DNA of 64,000 nt from Gemmatimonadota bacterium (GTDB lineage Bacteria; JAAXHH01): assembly GCA_009841265.1 (NCBI GenBank), contig VXMB01000009.1, positions 1,412,216-1,476,215 on the forward strand, read 5' to 3'. A model generated the notes under the pieces. It did no database searches and was not told where the DNA came from. It saw only the letters and a program-made list of their open reading frames with translations. How positions within the stretch are numbered: position 1 is the first letter of the stretch; every line of letters begins with the position of its first letter. Below are positions 51,991-61,242 of this stretch, in pieces. The position numbers and the translations under genes are program-made.

Positions 51991-53922
51991 TCAGGCGGTT
52001 TCGTACCGCGGCCGGTTTACGTACCGGGCCATCTCCAGGTCCAGGTGGATCCGGGTGGCCGGCGGCAGCACCACGCGCAGACGCGAATCTTCGACCTGAA
52101 GCGACGGGTGGCTCACCGAGGCCTTCGGCGCGGCGTAGGCGCCCGTGGCGCCGGGGTACGGCGTGTCGGTCGCATCGTAAGAAGCACTGCGAAAGGCGTG
52201 CTCGGACAGGGCGCCGGCCTGCAGGATGACCCGCCTGGTTTCCGCGGGGTGCAGGTTGACCAGGTGCACGCCCACGCGGGACGGTTCGATCCGGTCCACG
52301 AGGGCGGCCGTGTCGGCCGGCAGCCCCGGTCGTTTGCGGTCGGCGTCATAGTAGCGCAGCCGCGCGTTGGGGATGCCGCCGTAGTAGATGACCTGGGGAC
52401 ATCCCATGGTGAGTTGCACGAGGGCCTCGGTGGTCACGGGCTGCAACTGCTGCCACAGATGAATGCCCGGCCCGGCTTCCAGGTCCGAATCATCTGCGCG
52501 GATCTGCGCCAGCCGATGGCAGACCAGGGCGTGGGCGGCCGCCAGCATCCGTTCAGGGTAGTCCGGATTCTCTCCCCGCAGGTAGAGCAGCCAGGGCTCG
52601 TCGTGATGCATGTCGCCCTTGTCCCTGAAGGGCACCACGGCCGACCAGTCGTAGCCGCTGCGCTCGCGCAGGAAATCCATGCGTGCCCGGTCCTCCTCGG
52701 CCTCCGACACGTTCCACACGTTCAGGGGATAGGTCACGGGCATGGGCTGGTAGTCCATCCAGCCCTGGTCGCCGTAGCGGTACGGCGTGAGGAAGGTCCG
52801 CCGGTCGGGACCGAGGCTGCGGTCGACGCCGATGTAGTGATCCCGTATGCTGATCTGGGACGCCATTTCGTCGAAATCCGCGTCGATCCCCGCCTCAAGC
52901 ACGCGGTCGATCATGCCCCGCGGCAGGTCGAACCAGCCGGCGTCGCCGGTCAGCATATAGGCATTGTTGGCCGCGGTGATGGCGGCGAACCCCAGGTTGT
53001 AGAACCCGTGGGGCCACGTCCAGCCGTATAGGCCGCCGTACCATTTTCCGTTGTGCAGGGCTCCCACGCGCCCGTCCAGCCCCACGTTGTCCGGCATGAG
53101 CCCGCCGTTCTCCCTGGCTCGATCCAGCCAGGCACCGGTATACTCCAGCAGCCAGTCCCGGTACTTGTCGTCGCCGGTCATCAGATAGGCGTTCATGATG
53201 AGACCGTTGACGCTCAGGTTGTTCCCCACGTCGCCTTCGCGGAACCGCTCGGCCATGGCCCTGCCCATGGCCCGTGCCTTCGCCGGGTCCTGGAGTTCGT
53301 CCACGTGCGTGATCCCCGGGACGTCGCTCAGCGGCAGGCCGTAGACCCGCATGCCGGCGCCGGGATTGTACGTAAGCCCGCTGTCGTCCTCGCTCATCCC
53401 CCAGGCGGATCCGCCGCTGCCGTTGTGGGGCGCCCGGATGATGCGATGCACCGGATCGTAGTTCATCGCGTCGGGGAATTCGTTCAGGTAGAAGCCGGCG
53501 AACCGCCGGGCGCGGTCGTGTAGCTTGGGATTGACGGGGTCGGCAAGGCAGAGATGGTAGAAGTAGATATAGCTCTCGCTCTGGTGAAACTGGTCGTATC
53601 CCCGTTCATACTCCCGGTAGATCCGCCCGAAGCGGGTCAGCTGCCGGGTGATGGCGTCCCAGTGCCGGTCCGCCGCCTCCAGCAGATGGTCGCCGCCACC
53701 CAGGCTGTAGCATTGGGCGAAATTCGTGAAGGCTTCGTAGAAATCATCCATCCCGTCCCGGCTTCCGGACCAGGTATCCGCCCAGATCAGCGACCCGTCC
53801 GGACGGGTGTACTTCTCGATGTAGGGATGGACCGCTTCGTCTATCGTGTCGATGAGCTTGCGTTCGAGGATCGCCCACGGCGGCGTGATCTCGTAGTGGA
53901 CGCTTGCCGTTACGGTGTGCAT
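51991..53922 (-). CDS. Predicted alpha/alpha-toroid protein, function unknown
   Basis: A 643-residue protein, probably cytoplasmic. The first 450 residues are dominated by aromatic-rich helical repeats (DDFYEAFTNFAQCY, ESYIYFYHLCLAD, YGGLYGWTWPHGFYN, NLGFAAITAANNAYML), a pattern seen in six-hairpin glycosidases and related toroids. The last 130 residues look like a beta-sandwich (VGVHLVNLHPAETRRVIL). I do not recognise the exact family. GGAA precedes the ATG. Convergence with the GH5-like gene supports a carbohydrate role, which is inference. Confidence 0.7.
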   Translation of the reverse strand: MHTVTASVHYEITPPWAILERKLIDTIDEAVHPYIEKYTRPDGSLIWADTWSGSRDGMDDFYEAFTNFAQCYSLGGGDHLLEAADRHWDAITRQLTRFGRIYREYERGYDQFHQSESYIYFYHLCLADPVNPKLHDRARRFAGFYLNEFPDAMNYDPVHRIIRAPHNGSGGSAWGMSEDDSGLTYNPGAGMRVYGLPLSDVPGITHVDELQDPAKARAMGRAMAERFREGDVGNNLSVNGLIMNAYLMTGDDKYRDWLLEYTGAWLDRARENGGLMPDNVGLDGRVGALHNGKWYGGLYGWTWPHGFYNLGFAAITAANNAYMLTGDAGWFDLPRGMIDRVLEAGIDADFDEMASQISIRDHYIGVDRSLGPDRRTFLTPYRYGDQGWMDYQPMPVTYPLNVWNVSEAEEDRARMDFLRERSGYDWSAVVPFRDKGDMHHDEPWLLYLRGENPDYPERMLAAAHALVCHRLAQIRADDSDLEAGPGIHLWQQLQPVTTEALVQLTMGCPQVIYYGGIPNARLRYYDADRKRPGLPADTAALVDRIEPSRVGVHLVNLHPAETRRVILQAGALSEHAFRSASYDATDTPYPGATGAYAAPKASVSHPSLQVEDSRLRVVLPPATRIHLDLEMARYVNRPRYETA

Positions 53923-54012
53923 CGATAGTTCCGTTCGTTCAGTGGAGGAAACACCGGCCAGCCGGACCGCCAGGGCGATCGTTCGGCGACCGGATGGATC
54001 CCGCGCGATCGA

Positions 54013-54552
54013 TCAGGGCGCGGCAGAATCCGCCGGCGCCGCAACGCCTACCTGCACGATGCGCGCCTGGTCCACACCGGCCGCGCCTACGTACTTGAAG
54101 ACCATTCCGTCCAGTTCCCGGGGCATGTAATCCTGGTCGACGACAGACTGGCTGCCGGTCAGCAGCGCCGCGAACGGCGCCGCCTGGGATTCGTCGTCCG
54201 GGTCGGTGGGGAATGCGAACTCCACTCCTGGTATATTCGTATACACCACCTGGCCGGTCTCGTCGCTCACCCAGAATTCACTGATGGCGGACGCATCGGC
54301 GACCGAGGCCAGTGCGCCGTTAATCTCCTCCGTACTCATGCCCGCTTTTACCGCGGCCGCCACGAAGTGCGCCGTCAGCATGGCTTCGGCGGCCATGTGA
54401 TCCGTCAGCAGGCCATCCACTTCCGTGCCGGACGTCGCGCCCGCATCCGAGGCCGTCGCCGCCTCTTCTACGGGTGAGGTATCTTCCGCGCAGCCGGGCA
54501 CGAAGAGGGCGATGCAAAGGACCAGTGTCCAGGTCAGGGGAGATCGTCTCAT
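54013..54552 (-). CDS. Lipoprotein with Cache/PAS-like sensor domain
   Basis: A 179-residue lipoprotein with lipobox VPGC (Cys21). After an Ala/Thr/Glu-rich linker comes one compact domain with ISEFWVSDETGQVVYTN, GVEFAFPTDPD and ARIVQVGVA, which resembles the Cache-like ligand-binding domains of bacterial sensors. There is no signalling output domain, so it may act as a periplasmic binding or accessory protein. AAGGAG precedes the ATG. It follows the HAD phosphatase gene by 27 bp. Confidence 0.75.
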   Translation of the reverse strand: MRRSPLTWTLVLCIALFVPGCAEDTSPVEEAATASDAGATSGTEVDGLLTDHMAAEAMLTAHFVAAAVKAGMSTEEINGALASVADASAISEFWVSDETGQVVYTNIPGVEFAFPTDPDDESQAAPFAALLTGSQSVVDQDYMPRELDGMVFKYVGAAGVDQARIVQVGVAAPADSAAP

Positions 54553-54579
54553 TTTGAATTCGCTCCTTGCAAAGGTGGT

Positions 54580-55287
54580 TTATTTACAGGCGTCAAGACC
54601 GATGACCAGGTCCGACAGTTCCCTGAGATCGGAAACGACCAGGTCACACAAGGCGTCATCGGGATCTTCCGCCTCTCCCTTCCTGATGTAGACCGTCATC
54701 ATCCCGGCGTTCCTGGCGCCGGCTATATCGTGCTCCATGCTGTCCCCCACGAAAACGGACTGGCCGGGCGCGGCGTTCAACCGGGACAGCGCTTGCTGAA
54801 ATATGCGGGGATCCGGTTTGGCGATGCCCACTTCCCCGGAAATGAGCACCGCTTTGAAATACCTCGACGCTTCCAGGACTTCGATTTTGTCTCGCTGGGA
54901 TTTAGAACCATTGGTGACCACGGCCATGGGGTGCTTTCTGGTCTGAAGGCATCTCAACAGCGACTCGGCTCCATCTGCCCAGCTGGTGTATGTTGCGAGC
55001 CTGCTGCGCATCAGCTCGACAAAGGACGTAGCCGGCATGACAGGACGCTCACCGAAAAGATAGTCGTGGATCGCGGCCTTGCTGCCCCGGCCTCCCCGAT
55101 CGAGGCCACGCAGCATGTCCATGCGCTCGGACCAGCGGGTTCCTTCCGGCTTCAGGTCCGGGAAGTACGTGTCCAGCAGAAACGAAAAGAACCGGTCGCG
55201 CGCCCGGTCGCGGTCGGCCAGGGTGTCATCGAGATCGAACAGGACCGCGTTGCCTGCATTGAAAACCGAACCCGCCGGGCGCGCCAT
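54580..55287 (-). CDS. HAD-superfamily hydrolase (YjjG-like phosphatase)
   Basis: A 235-residue HAD phosphatase with motif I LFDLDDTLADRD, motif II VVTNGS, the motif III lysine in GIAKPDPRIF and motif IV VFVGDSMEHDI. The helical cap fits nucleotidase or N-acylneuraminate-9-phosphatase-like enzymes. The open frame extends far into plsC, but homology begins at the MARPAG start, which lies 2 bp after the plsC stop with GGAAGG upstream. Confidence 0.88.
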   Translation of the reverse strand: MARPAGSVFNAGNAVLFDLDDTLADRDRARDRFFSFLLDTYFPDLKPEGTRWSERMDMLRGLDRGGRGSKAAIHDYLFGERPVMPATSFVELMRSRLATYTSWADGAESLLRCLQTRKHPMAVVTNGSKSQRDKIEVLEASRYFKAVLISGEVGIAKPDPRIFQQALSRLNAAPGQSVFVGDSMEHDIAGARNAGMMTVYIRKGEAEDPDDALCDLVVSDLRELSDLVIGLDACK

Positions 55288-55289
55288 CC

Positions 55290-56009
55290 CTACCGGCCTT
55301 CCCGTCGCAGGCATTCTTCGACGGCCTCCCTCGCCTGCTCGGCCAACCCGCGCCGGTCCTTCGTCGTATAGCCTTCGGTCGCGATGGGCCTGCCGATGCG
55401 CACGGCGACCTGCGCGTCCGGCCGGATTCTCAAACTGCCGCGGACGAGGATGTCGAAGCTGCCGGAAATCCCCACGGGCACAACGGGCACGCCGGATTCT
55501 ATGGCCAGCAGGAAAGCGCCGGCCTTGAAGGGCTGCAGTTCGCCGGTCCGCGTTCTCGTGCCTTCCGGGAAGACCACCGCTGGAAATCCTTCCCTGATCT
55601 GCCGTGCCGCCTTCTTGAGACTCCGCATGGCTTTCTTCGGATTGGTGCGGTTGATGCTGATGTAGCCGGCCAGCCGCATGCACCATCCCAGGACTGGTAT
55701 GTGGAATAGGGAATCCTTGGCGATGATCCTGAACTGGATGGGCAGCGAACCGAACAGGATGGGTATGTCCGCCGCGCTCGCATGATTGGAGACCAGCACG
55801 CACGGCTGCTCTCCTGGGATATTGTCCAGCCCTTCGAGGCGGACCGGCACGCGGCCCACCCACAACAGAGTTCGCGCCCACCAGCGGGCGAACCAGTGGA
55901 CCAGACGTCCCGATGGATTGAATGGGGACAGCAACATGGCCGACAGCCCGAACAACAGGGTGAAGACCAGCACGCTGATGATCTGCAGGATGGAATAGGC
56001 TGCGGTCAC
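55290..56009 (-). CDS. plsC: 1-acyl-sn-glycerol-3-phosphate acyltransferase
   Basis: Membrane enzyme adding the second acyl chain in phospholipid synthesis. An N-terminal hydrophobic segment precedes the catalytic NHASAADIP (NHx4D) and the FPEGTRTRTG motif. I choose a GTG start giving 239 residues; an ATG 43 codons upstream would add a hydrophilic stretch unlike PlsC, and a TATAAT at 56068-56073 would lie inside it. Followed closely by the HAD phosphatase gene. Confidence 0.88.
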   Translation of the reverse strand: MTAAYSILQIISVLVFTLLFGLSAMLLSPFNPSGRLVHWFARWWARTLLWVGRVPVRLEGLDNIPGEQPCVLVSNHASAADIPILFGSLPIQFRIIAKDSLFHIPVLGWCMRLAGYISINRTNPKKAMRSLKKAARQIREGFPAVVFPEGTRTRTGELQPFKAGAFLLAIESGVPVVPVGISGSFDILVRGSLRIRPDAQVAVRIGRPIATEGYTTKDRRGLAEQAREAVEECLRREGR

Positions 56010-56067
56010 GCGGTCACCGGACTCGTGAGATTCGAATGAACGGGGGCGCCTTCCGGCTTTAAACCGG

Positions 56068-56073
56068 ATTATA
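56068..56073 (-). promoter_or_regulatory. Candidate -10 element for plsC
   Basis: A perfect TATAAT on the minus strand, about 60 bp before the GTG start of plsC. No good -35 hexamer is found at 16-18 bp. It would give a short leader and supports the downstream start. Confidence 0.4.
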
Positions 56074-56202
56074 ACCCAATCGCCAGAAAAAACCAGTGTC
56101 ATTTGTCTGATGTCCAGGACAACCGAAGGGCCGCGCATCGCCTACGGAATGCGGCATGCGAGACTGATGATGTTCTTCCGACTATTGGGTTAGAGACCAG
56201 GC

Positions 56203-57705
56203 ATGAAAGAACAAGCTGAAACAGGTAGTATGCTTCAAATCGCCGATTCGGATATCGCAGAAGCGCTCATCTGGCATCTGTGGCAGAAGGGACTGTCGCG
56301 GACGGGGCGGGCCGGTCGGACCGAGCGGGCCAGGCGGGCCGGAAGGCTCCGGCTCACCGACGGCCGGACACTCAGGGTCCATCATCCCGGCACCTTGAAT
56401 CCCGACAGCGGCCCCGACTTCCTCCAGGCGGTCCTGTCCTTCGGACCCGGGAAGCGCCTCAGGGGAGACGTGGAAATCCATATCAAACCCGCCGACTGGC
56501 GGCGGCACGGCCATACGAGCGACCCGCTTTACAACAATGTCATGCTGCACGTCGTCCTGTGGCACGACGAGAAGCTTCCGGCCGTCAGGAAACAGAACGG
56601 GCAGTACGTCCCCACGCTGGTGTTATCCGAGCACCTCAGGCACGGCCTGGATCGGATACAAAAACAATACCGGTTAAAAACGGAGGACCCGGCCCCTGCC
56701 AGCTACCCCTGCCAGAACCTGATGAAACTGCTGTCGGTCGAGCGCGTTCACGCGATGCTGGATCGGAAGGGATCCGATCGGTTTCGGAAGAAGGCGGAGG
56801 AAATGTCCGGGAGGATGAAACAGGTTTCTGCGGAACAGACGCTCTATGAGTACGCCATGCGAGCCGCGGGTTACACGAAGAATACCGATGCCTGCCAGTC
56901 GCTTGCCCGACGCCTGCCCCTGGCGACGATCCGCGCCCTGATCGGCACAGGAGGCGGCCATCGCATCATCGATCTGCAGGCCTTGCTTTTCGGGGCAGCC
57001 GGGCTGCTGCCCTCACAGCGGCTCTCATACGGCGGCGAAATCCCGGACGACCCCTACGTCAGGGAAATAGAAACGCTCTGGGAAGCCTTCCGCCCGTCCA
57101 TTCCCGCCCGTCCCATGCAGGAACATGACTGGTTGTTTTTCCGGCTGAGACCCTTTAACTTCCCCACGGTCCGGCTTGCCGCCATGAGTTATTTTATCGC
57201 GTCGGGCCTGCGGGATGGCCTGGACACGCTGATCGCCGGCCCGATGACCGCCGGAGCCGACCGGGGATCCGTCGCCTTGCTGAGGCAGACCGCGCGGAAG
57301 CTCGAGGAAATGATCCGGCCGCTGCCCGGCGACTACTGGCTGAAACACATGGTGTTCGGGGAGACCTCGCGAACGGCGCGTAAAGCGCTGATCGGCCGCG
57401 ACCGCCAGCGGGGCATGATGGTCGACGTGGTTCTTCCATTCATCTATGCCCTGGCCGACCGGGACAGCCAGTCGGACCGGATGAACCTCGTCCGGGAAAT
57501 GTACGCCGGATACGGCCGGCAGGCTAACAACAGCGTGATTCAGGCCATGTCGAACCTGCTTTTCATCGATACGCCTGAAAAAAAAGCCTCCATAGACCGG
57601 GCCGTCCTCCAGCAGGGCCTGTTGCAGATCGATCTCGAGACCTGCCGCAACAAGGACTGCGGCCAATGCGTGATGAGCGGATCGACGCACTTCACACGGA
57701 GTTGA
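56203..57705 (+). CDS. DUF2851 family protein
   Basis: A 500-residue DUF2851 protein. The family block GDVEIHIKPADWRRHGH followed by DPLYNNVMLHVVLWHD is present and suggests a nuclease-like core, but no activity is established. An Arg/Gly-rich insert near residues 31-50 comes from GC-rich repeated DNA. A C-terminal Cys cluster (CRNKDCGQCV) could bind metal. It is followed 6 bp later by a small gene in the same direction. Confidence 0.85.
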   Translation: MKEQAETGSMLQIADSDIAEALIWHLWQKGLSRTGRAGRTERARRAGRLRLTDGRTLRVHHPGTLNPDSGPDFLQAVLSFGPGKRLRGDVEIHIKPADWRRHGHTSDPLYNNVMLHVVLWHDEKLPAVRKQNGQYVPTLVLSEHLRHGLDRIQKQYRLKTEDPAPASYPCQNLMKLLSVERVHAMLDRKGSDRFRKKAEEMSGRMKQVSAEQTLYEYAMRAAGYTKNTDACQSLARRLPLATIRALIGTGGGHRIIDLQALLFGAAGLLPSQRLSYGGEIPDDPYVREIETLWEAFRPSIPARPMQEHDWLFFRLRPFNFPTVRLAAMSYFIASGLRDGLDTLIAGPMTAGADRGSVALLRQTARKLEEMIRPLPGDYWLKHMVFGETSRTARKALIGRDRQRGMMVDVVLPFIYALADRDSQSDRMNLVREMYAGYGRQANNSVIQAMSNLLFIDTPEKKASIDRAVLQQGLLQIDLETCRNKDCGQCVMSGSTHFTRS

Positions 57706-57711
57706 AGTAAC

Positions 57712-57987
57712 ATGGCGAACCCGGAAGGCGTCGAATGCAGGACGGAATTCAAAGGCCATGAAATCAGGGCGTTCAGCACCTGGACCCAGGACGCCCGGCT
57801 GTACGTCGACGGAGTCTGCAGGGACCGCAGCATCCGCCGCGTGTCACTGCGGAAAACACGCATTTTAAGCACGAATCTGCGGATCGGCACCGACGAACAC
57901 CGCGTGGAAGTGTTTGCCAAAGCGCTGTTGAGCGTTAGATTGCAGTTGCGAATTGACGGCAGGCAGGTAGCCGGTGAGGTTTTCTAG
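57712..57987 (+). CDS. Small conserved-looking protein, function unknown
   Basis: A 91-residue protein that looks like a small beta-sandwich (GHEIRAFSTWTQDARLYVDG, then LRIDGRQVAGEVF). GGAG precedes the ATG and the gap to DUF2851 is 6 bp, so translation in the same transcript is likely. I do not recognise the family. No signal peptide, membrane segment or cysteine motif is seen. Confidence 0.6.
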   Translation: MANPEGVECRTEFKGHEIRAFSTWTQDARLYVDGVCRDRSIRRVSLRKTRILSTNLRIGTDEHRVEVFAKALLSVRLQLRIDGRQVAGEVF

Positions 57988-58068
57988 GTAACGACGGACG
58001 ATCCGAGCTCGAAAACAAGCGGGAACAAGGGCTTGCGGGCAGGATATTTACAAGCGCGGGAGGAGAAG

Positions 58069-58929
58069 ATGCCGGAGACGCAGTGGATGACTGTGAGGGA
58101 AACTGCGGACATGATGAAGAGGTTGCCCGACCAGGTGACGCAGATGTGCGAAGACGGCAAGCTGGAATACTACATGGAAGACGGCAGGTACTTCGTGTCC
58201 AGGGAATCCATCGACCTGTTCATGCATCCGCCGATCGACCAACCGGCGACGGTGAATCCTGATTCGAACGGTACACCGCGCCGTCAGTACGGCCGGGCGC
58301 CCCAAGATAACGAGCCATCACCGGAGTCTTCCTCCGAATTGCAAGCCGGAATCGGTCCGGACGAGGTGAACGCCGCTGACGGACCAGCGCCTGAAGACGA
58401 CATGGAAGAAACGTCCGGACGGGGCGACGAAATCGTGGAAACGGCGGAAGGCGAGGATCCAACAGTATATTCGCAGCCGACGGACAAGCCGGCGGACACG
58501 GAAGAGCTTGCGGAAGCGGAGGTCGCGCAGCCTGCAGAAGACCTGGCGTACACGGACCACGAGGAAACGGTCGAAGATCTGGCGGAAGCGGCGGAAGACG
58601 CCCAGCCCGCGGACGACCCGTTGGTCACGAATCACGAGGAAACGGTCGAAGATCTGGCGGAAACGGCGGAAGACCTGGTAGAAACGGCGGAAGATGCGCA
58701 GCCCGCGGAAGCCGGGGAGGATCCCGGCGAACCTGATATGAGGGCGGCGGCGATACTCGCCGACCTGCGCGCCGCGCTCACCAGACATGCCCGGGAACAC
58801 AAGGCCTTTTGCGATGAGATCGCAGCCCTGGCGGATGCCCTTGAAAGCACGCTTTCGCACGACGGCGACAAGACGAGCGAACTGACCCGGGAGATCTCGA
58901 GTCTCCTGGCGCGGTACACCCGGAGGTAG
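58069..58929 (+). CDS. Helix-turn-helix protein with acidic repeat tail
   Basis: A 286-residue protein with an N-terminal excisionase/MerR-type HTH (WMTVRETADMMKR to YFVSRESIDLFM, about residues 5-50). A long acidic, disordered middle region (Glu, Asp, Ala, Pro) contains two copies of HEETVEDLAE spaced 25 residues apart. A C-terminal helical segment of about 65 residues may form a coiled coil. AGGAG precedes the chosen ATG. DNA-binding is likely; the target is unknown. Confidence 0.7.
   Translation: MPETQWMTVRETADMMKRLPDQVTQMCEDGKLEYYMEDGRYFVSRESIDLFMHPPIDQPATVNPDSNGTPRRQYGRAPQDNEPSPESSSELQAGIGPDEVNAADGPAPEDDMEETSGRGDEIVETAEGEDPTVYSQPTDKPADTEELAEAEVAQPAEDLAYTDHEETVEDLAEAAEDAQPADDPLVTNHEETVEDLAETAEDLVETAEDAQPAEAGEDPGEPDMRAAAILADLRAALTRHAREHKAFCDEIAALADALESTLSHDGDKTSELTREISSLLARYTRR
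58558..58674 (+). repeat. In-frame 75-bp period repeat
   Basis: A 42-base sequence beginning at 58558 recurs at 58633 with one mismatch, exactly 25 codons apart, and encodes HEETVEDLAE(A/T)AED. Further degenerate copies (LVETAEDAQPAE) follow. It lies within the acidic region of the HTH protein. Confidence 0.85.
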
Positions 58930-58937
58930 CGGCCGCT

Positions 58938-59906
58938 TTAGCCGCAGGGAATGTCCAGGTTTTCGAGGGCTTCCCGCAGCGCTTCCCGGTGCGCCTCGTC
59001 CCGCCTGAGGGGATTGTCGGGCAGCACGTAGTCCGTGGGGTACCAGCCGCGCATCTTCTTCACCATGGCCGCGCTGTGCTTATAGGCCGGCACGGGCGGC
59101 TGGAACGCGACCCGTCCCAGGAACTCCATCCGGTTCCCCAGGTCGTGGTACCGCGCAAGTTCGCCGTCCCGCAAGGCATCCCCAAGCGCTCTGAACTTGT
59201 CGGGCATGAAGGTCGCGATACCCAGCAGCGCGTCGCTTCCGTTGAAGATCATGGAGGCAAAATCGTAGTCGTTCCCCGTGTACAGCTTCTTTCCGATTCG
59301 ATGGACCTTCCGCAGCAGCACCCATTCCATGGACGGATCCAGGGACGAGTGTTTTGCGCCCGCCCACTTGTCCCCGGCCAGGATCTCGATCAGTGCGTCA
59401 TCCGGGAACATCCAGCCGTTCGGCGCGAAGACCGGGCTTAGTTCGAATGCCTTCAGGACGCCGCGGGAGGCTTCGGCCAGCCCCTCGTAGACGCGGACCA
59501 CCGTGGCGGCGTCCGCGTCTTTCAAACGCTCGGTCTGGAATACGATCGGACTCGCGCCGTAACGGTTCTCCAGCTGCTCTATCTTGGCCTGGTACGCACG
59601 GATGATGTCCTCGATCCCGTCTCCCCGGATCTCGTCCTCTACGTAGACACCCGCCGTAAAAGCCCGCCCGTTCATGACTTCCCGCGTCGTTTCCAACCCC
59701 CTGACCTGATCCTCCAGCGTGCAGTGGTTGATCTGGTAGGTATCCATGAGCACCGCGGGTTCTATCCCGTATCCCGCGGTTCTTTCCAGGTCCCGGGCGA
59801 AGACTTCGAAGTCGATTTCACCCGCTTCGCTCACGGGTACGGACAACGCCGCGATGATATGAGGCGCGCGGCCGAGCCCCCTGGGCGTATTCAGTGATGC
59901 TTCCAT
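58938..59906 (-). CDS. DapA-family (dihydrodipicolinate synthase-like) lyase
   Basis: A 322-residue class I aldolase-type TIM barrel. The Schiff-base lysine lies in WAGAKHSSLDP. The family is broad: pyruvate aldolases, sugar-acid dehydratases and dihydrodipicolinate synthase. Divergence from true DapA suggests a catabolic lyase. GGAGGAGAAG precedes the chosen ATG; a longer start would run into the end of nth. It is the last gene of the dinG-ubiA-menG-ubiX-nth direction. Confidence 0.8.
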   Translation of the reverse strand: MEASLNTPRGLGRAPHIIAALSVPVSEAGEIDFEVFARDLERTAGYGIEPAVLMDTYQINHCTLEDQVRGLETTREVMNGRAFTAGVYVEDEIRGDGIEDIIRAYQAKIEQLENRYGASPIVFQTERLKDADAATVVRVYEGLAEASRGVLKAFELSPVFAPNGWMFPDDALIEILAGDKWAGAKHSSLDPSMEWVLLRKVHRIGKKLYTGNDYDFASMIFNGSDALLGIATFMPDKFRALGDALRDGELARYHDLGNRMEFLGRVAFQPPVPAYKHSAAMVKKMRGWYPTDYVLPDNPLRRDEAHREALREALENLDIPCG

Positions 59907-59962
59907 TGATGCTTCTCCTCCATTAAACCGGATACGCGAAACCGGATACGCGGATTCCGCCG

Positions 59963-60622
59963 TCATCTGTGTTTCTCCACGCCGACCCGTTCACAGTAGG
60001 GCGACAGGCGGCAGCGGCTGCAGAAGGGCGATACGGGTTTGCACAGGTTCTGGCCATACATGACGAGCAGGTCATTATACCGGATCCAGTATTCGGAAGG
60101 CAACTTCTCTCTCAAGGCCCATTCCGACTGGTCCGGATTCCGGGTGGCGATATACCCCCAGCGGTTGGAGATGCGGTGCACGTGGGTGTCGACGCAAATG
60201 CCCGGCTTTCCGTAACCGATCGTGACCACGAGGTTCGCGGTCTTCCTGCCCACGCCGGGGAGCGTGACCAGCGTGTCGATCTCGTCCGGCACGATACCCC
60301 GATACTCCTCCACGAGGATCCGGCAGATCTGCAGGATGTTGCGCGCCTTCGTGGCATGGAACCCCACGGGATAGATGGCGCGGTCCACGGTCTCCTCGGG
60401 CAGGGACCGCATGGCCGCGGGTGTGTCGGCCAACCCGAAGAGCCGCTCGCAGGCCGCCGCGGTCGTCTCGTCCTTCGTCCGGAGGCTGAGCACGGTGCCG
60501 ATCAGTATGCGGAACGGATCGCGCCGGGTCTGCTCCGCCACCAACGTCAACGCCGTTTCGGTCCACCCGGAAGTCTCGTCTTCAAGGATGGAGATCACCT
60601 GGTGAATATCCCGGTCTTTCAT
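59963..60622 (-). CDS. nth: Endonuclease III
   Basis: DNA glycosylase/AP lyase that removes oxidised pyrimidines. The 219 residues contain the HhH-GPD fold with LPGVGRKTAN (catalytic Lys127), VDTHVHR (Asp145) and the [4Fe-4S] ligands Cys194, 201, 204 and 210 (C-x6-C-x2-C-x5-C). The ATG overlaps the ubiX stop by 4 bp. Confidence 0.96.
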   Translation of the reverse strand: MKDRDIHQVISILEDETSGWTETALTLVAEQTRRDPFRILIGTVLSLRTKDETTAAACERLFGLADTPAAMRSLPEETVDRAIYPVGFHATKARNILQICRILVEEYRGIVPDEIDTLVTLPGVGRKTANLVVTIGYGKPGICVDTHVHRISNRWGYIATRNPDQSEWALREKLPSEYWIRYNDLLVMYGQNLCKPVSPFCSRCRLSPYCERVGVEKHR

Positions 60623-61242
60623 TCCGCGGACTCCCCTTCGCCGGATGGCGCGTCCCAGGGGGTAAAGAGGTTTTGTTCGATGCCGAGCAGGTTCAGCACA
60701 CGTCCTGCTATGAAGTCGGCCAGGTCGTCGAAACTGGAAGGCTTCTGGTAGAACGCCGGCATGGCCGGCACGATGCGGGCGCCCGCCTCTGCGGCGGCGA
60801 GCAGGTTGCGCAGGTGGATGACGTTCAGCGGAGTTTCCCGGGGTACCAGCACGAGGGGTCTGGCCTCCTTGAGCGTGACGTCCGCGGCCCTTTCGATCAG
60901 GGAGGAAGAGGTGCCATGGGCGATGGCGGACAGCGTCTTCATCGAGCACGGTATGACGACCATACCGTCGGTGCGCACCGATCCGCTTGCGATCGACGCC
61001 GCCAGGTCCCCGATCTTGAATTCCGTGAGCGTGCCCTCCCTCACCTGGTCGCCGTAGAGGCCGGCCAGTCCGTCCTGCAGGTCGCCGCCGGTTCCCAGGC
61101 CAGTTTCCTCCCGGAGTACGTACCGGCCGAAGCCGGACAGCACGACGCTGACCCGATGGCCGTCGGACAACAAAGCGCGCAGGAGCCGGAGCGCGTACAG
61201 GCCGCCGCTGGCGCCGGTGACGGCGACGATGACATGTTTCAT
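60619..61242 (-). CDS. ubiX: Flavin prenyltransferase UbiX
   Basis: Makes prenylated FMN, the cofactor of UbiD-type decarboxylases. The 207 residues show the flavoprotein fold with VAVTGASGGLYALRLL, the GMVVIPCSMKTLSAIAHG block and LVPRETPLN. No ubiD lies in the window. It is coupled by 4-bp overlaps to menG upstream and nth downstream, which ties it to quinone synthesis; the menaquinone (futalosine) pathway is a reasonable guess. Confidence 0.94.
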   Translation of the reverse strand: MKHVIVAVTGASGGLYALRLLRALLSDGHRVSVVLSGFGRYVLREETGLGTGGDLQDGLAGLYGDQVREGTLTEFKIGDLAASIASGSVRTDGMVVIPCSMKTLSAIAHGTSSSLIERAADVTLKEARPLVLVPRETPLNVIHLRNLLAAAEAGARIVPAMPAFYQKPSSFDDLADFIAGRVLNLLGIEQNLFTPWDAPSGEGESAE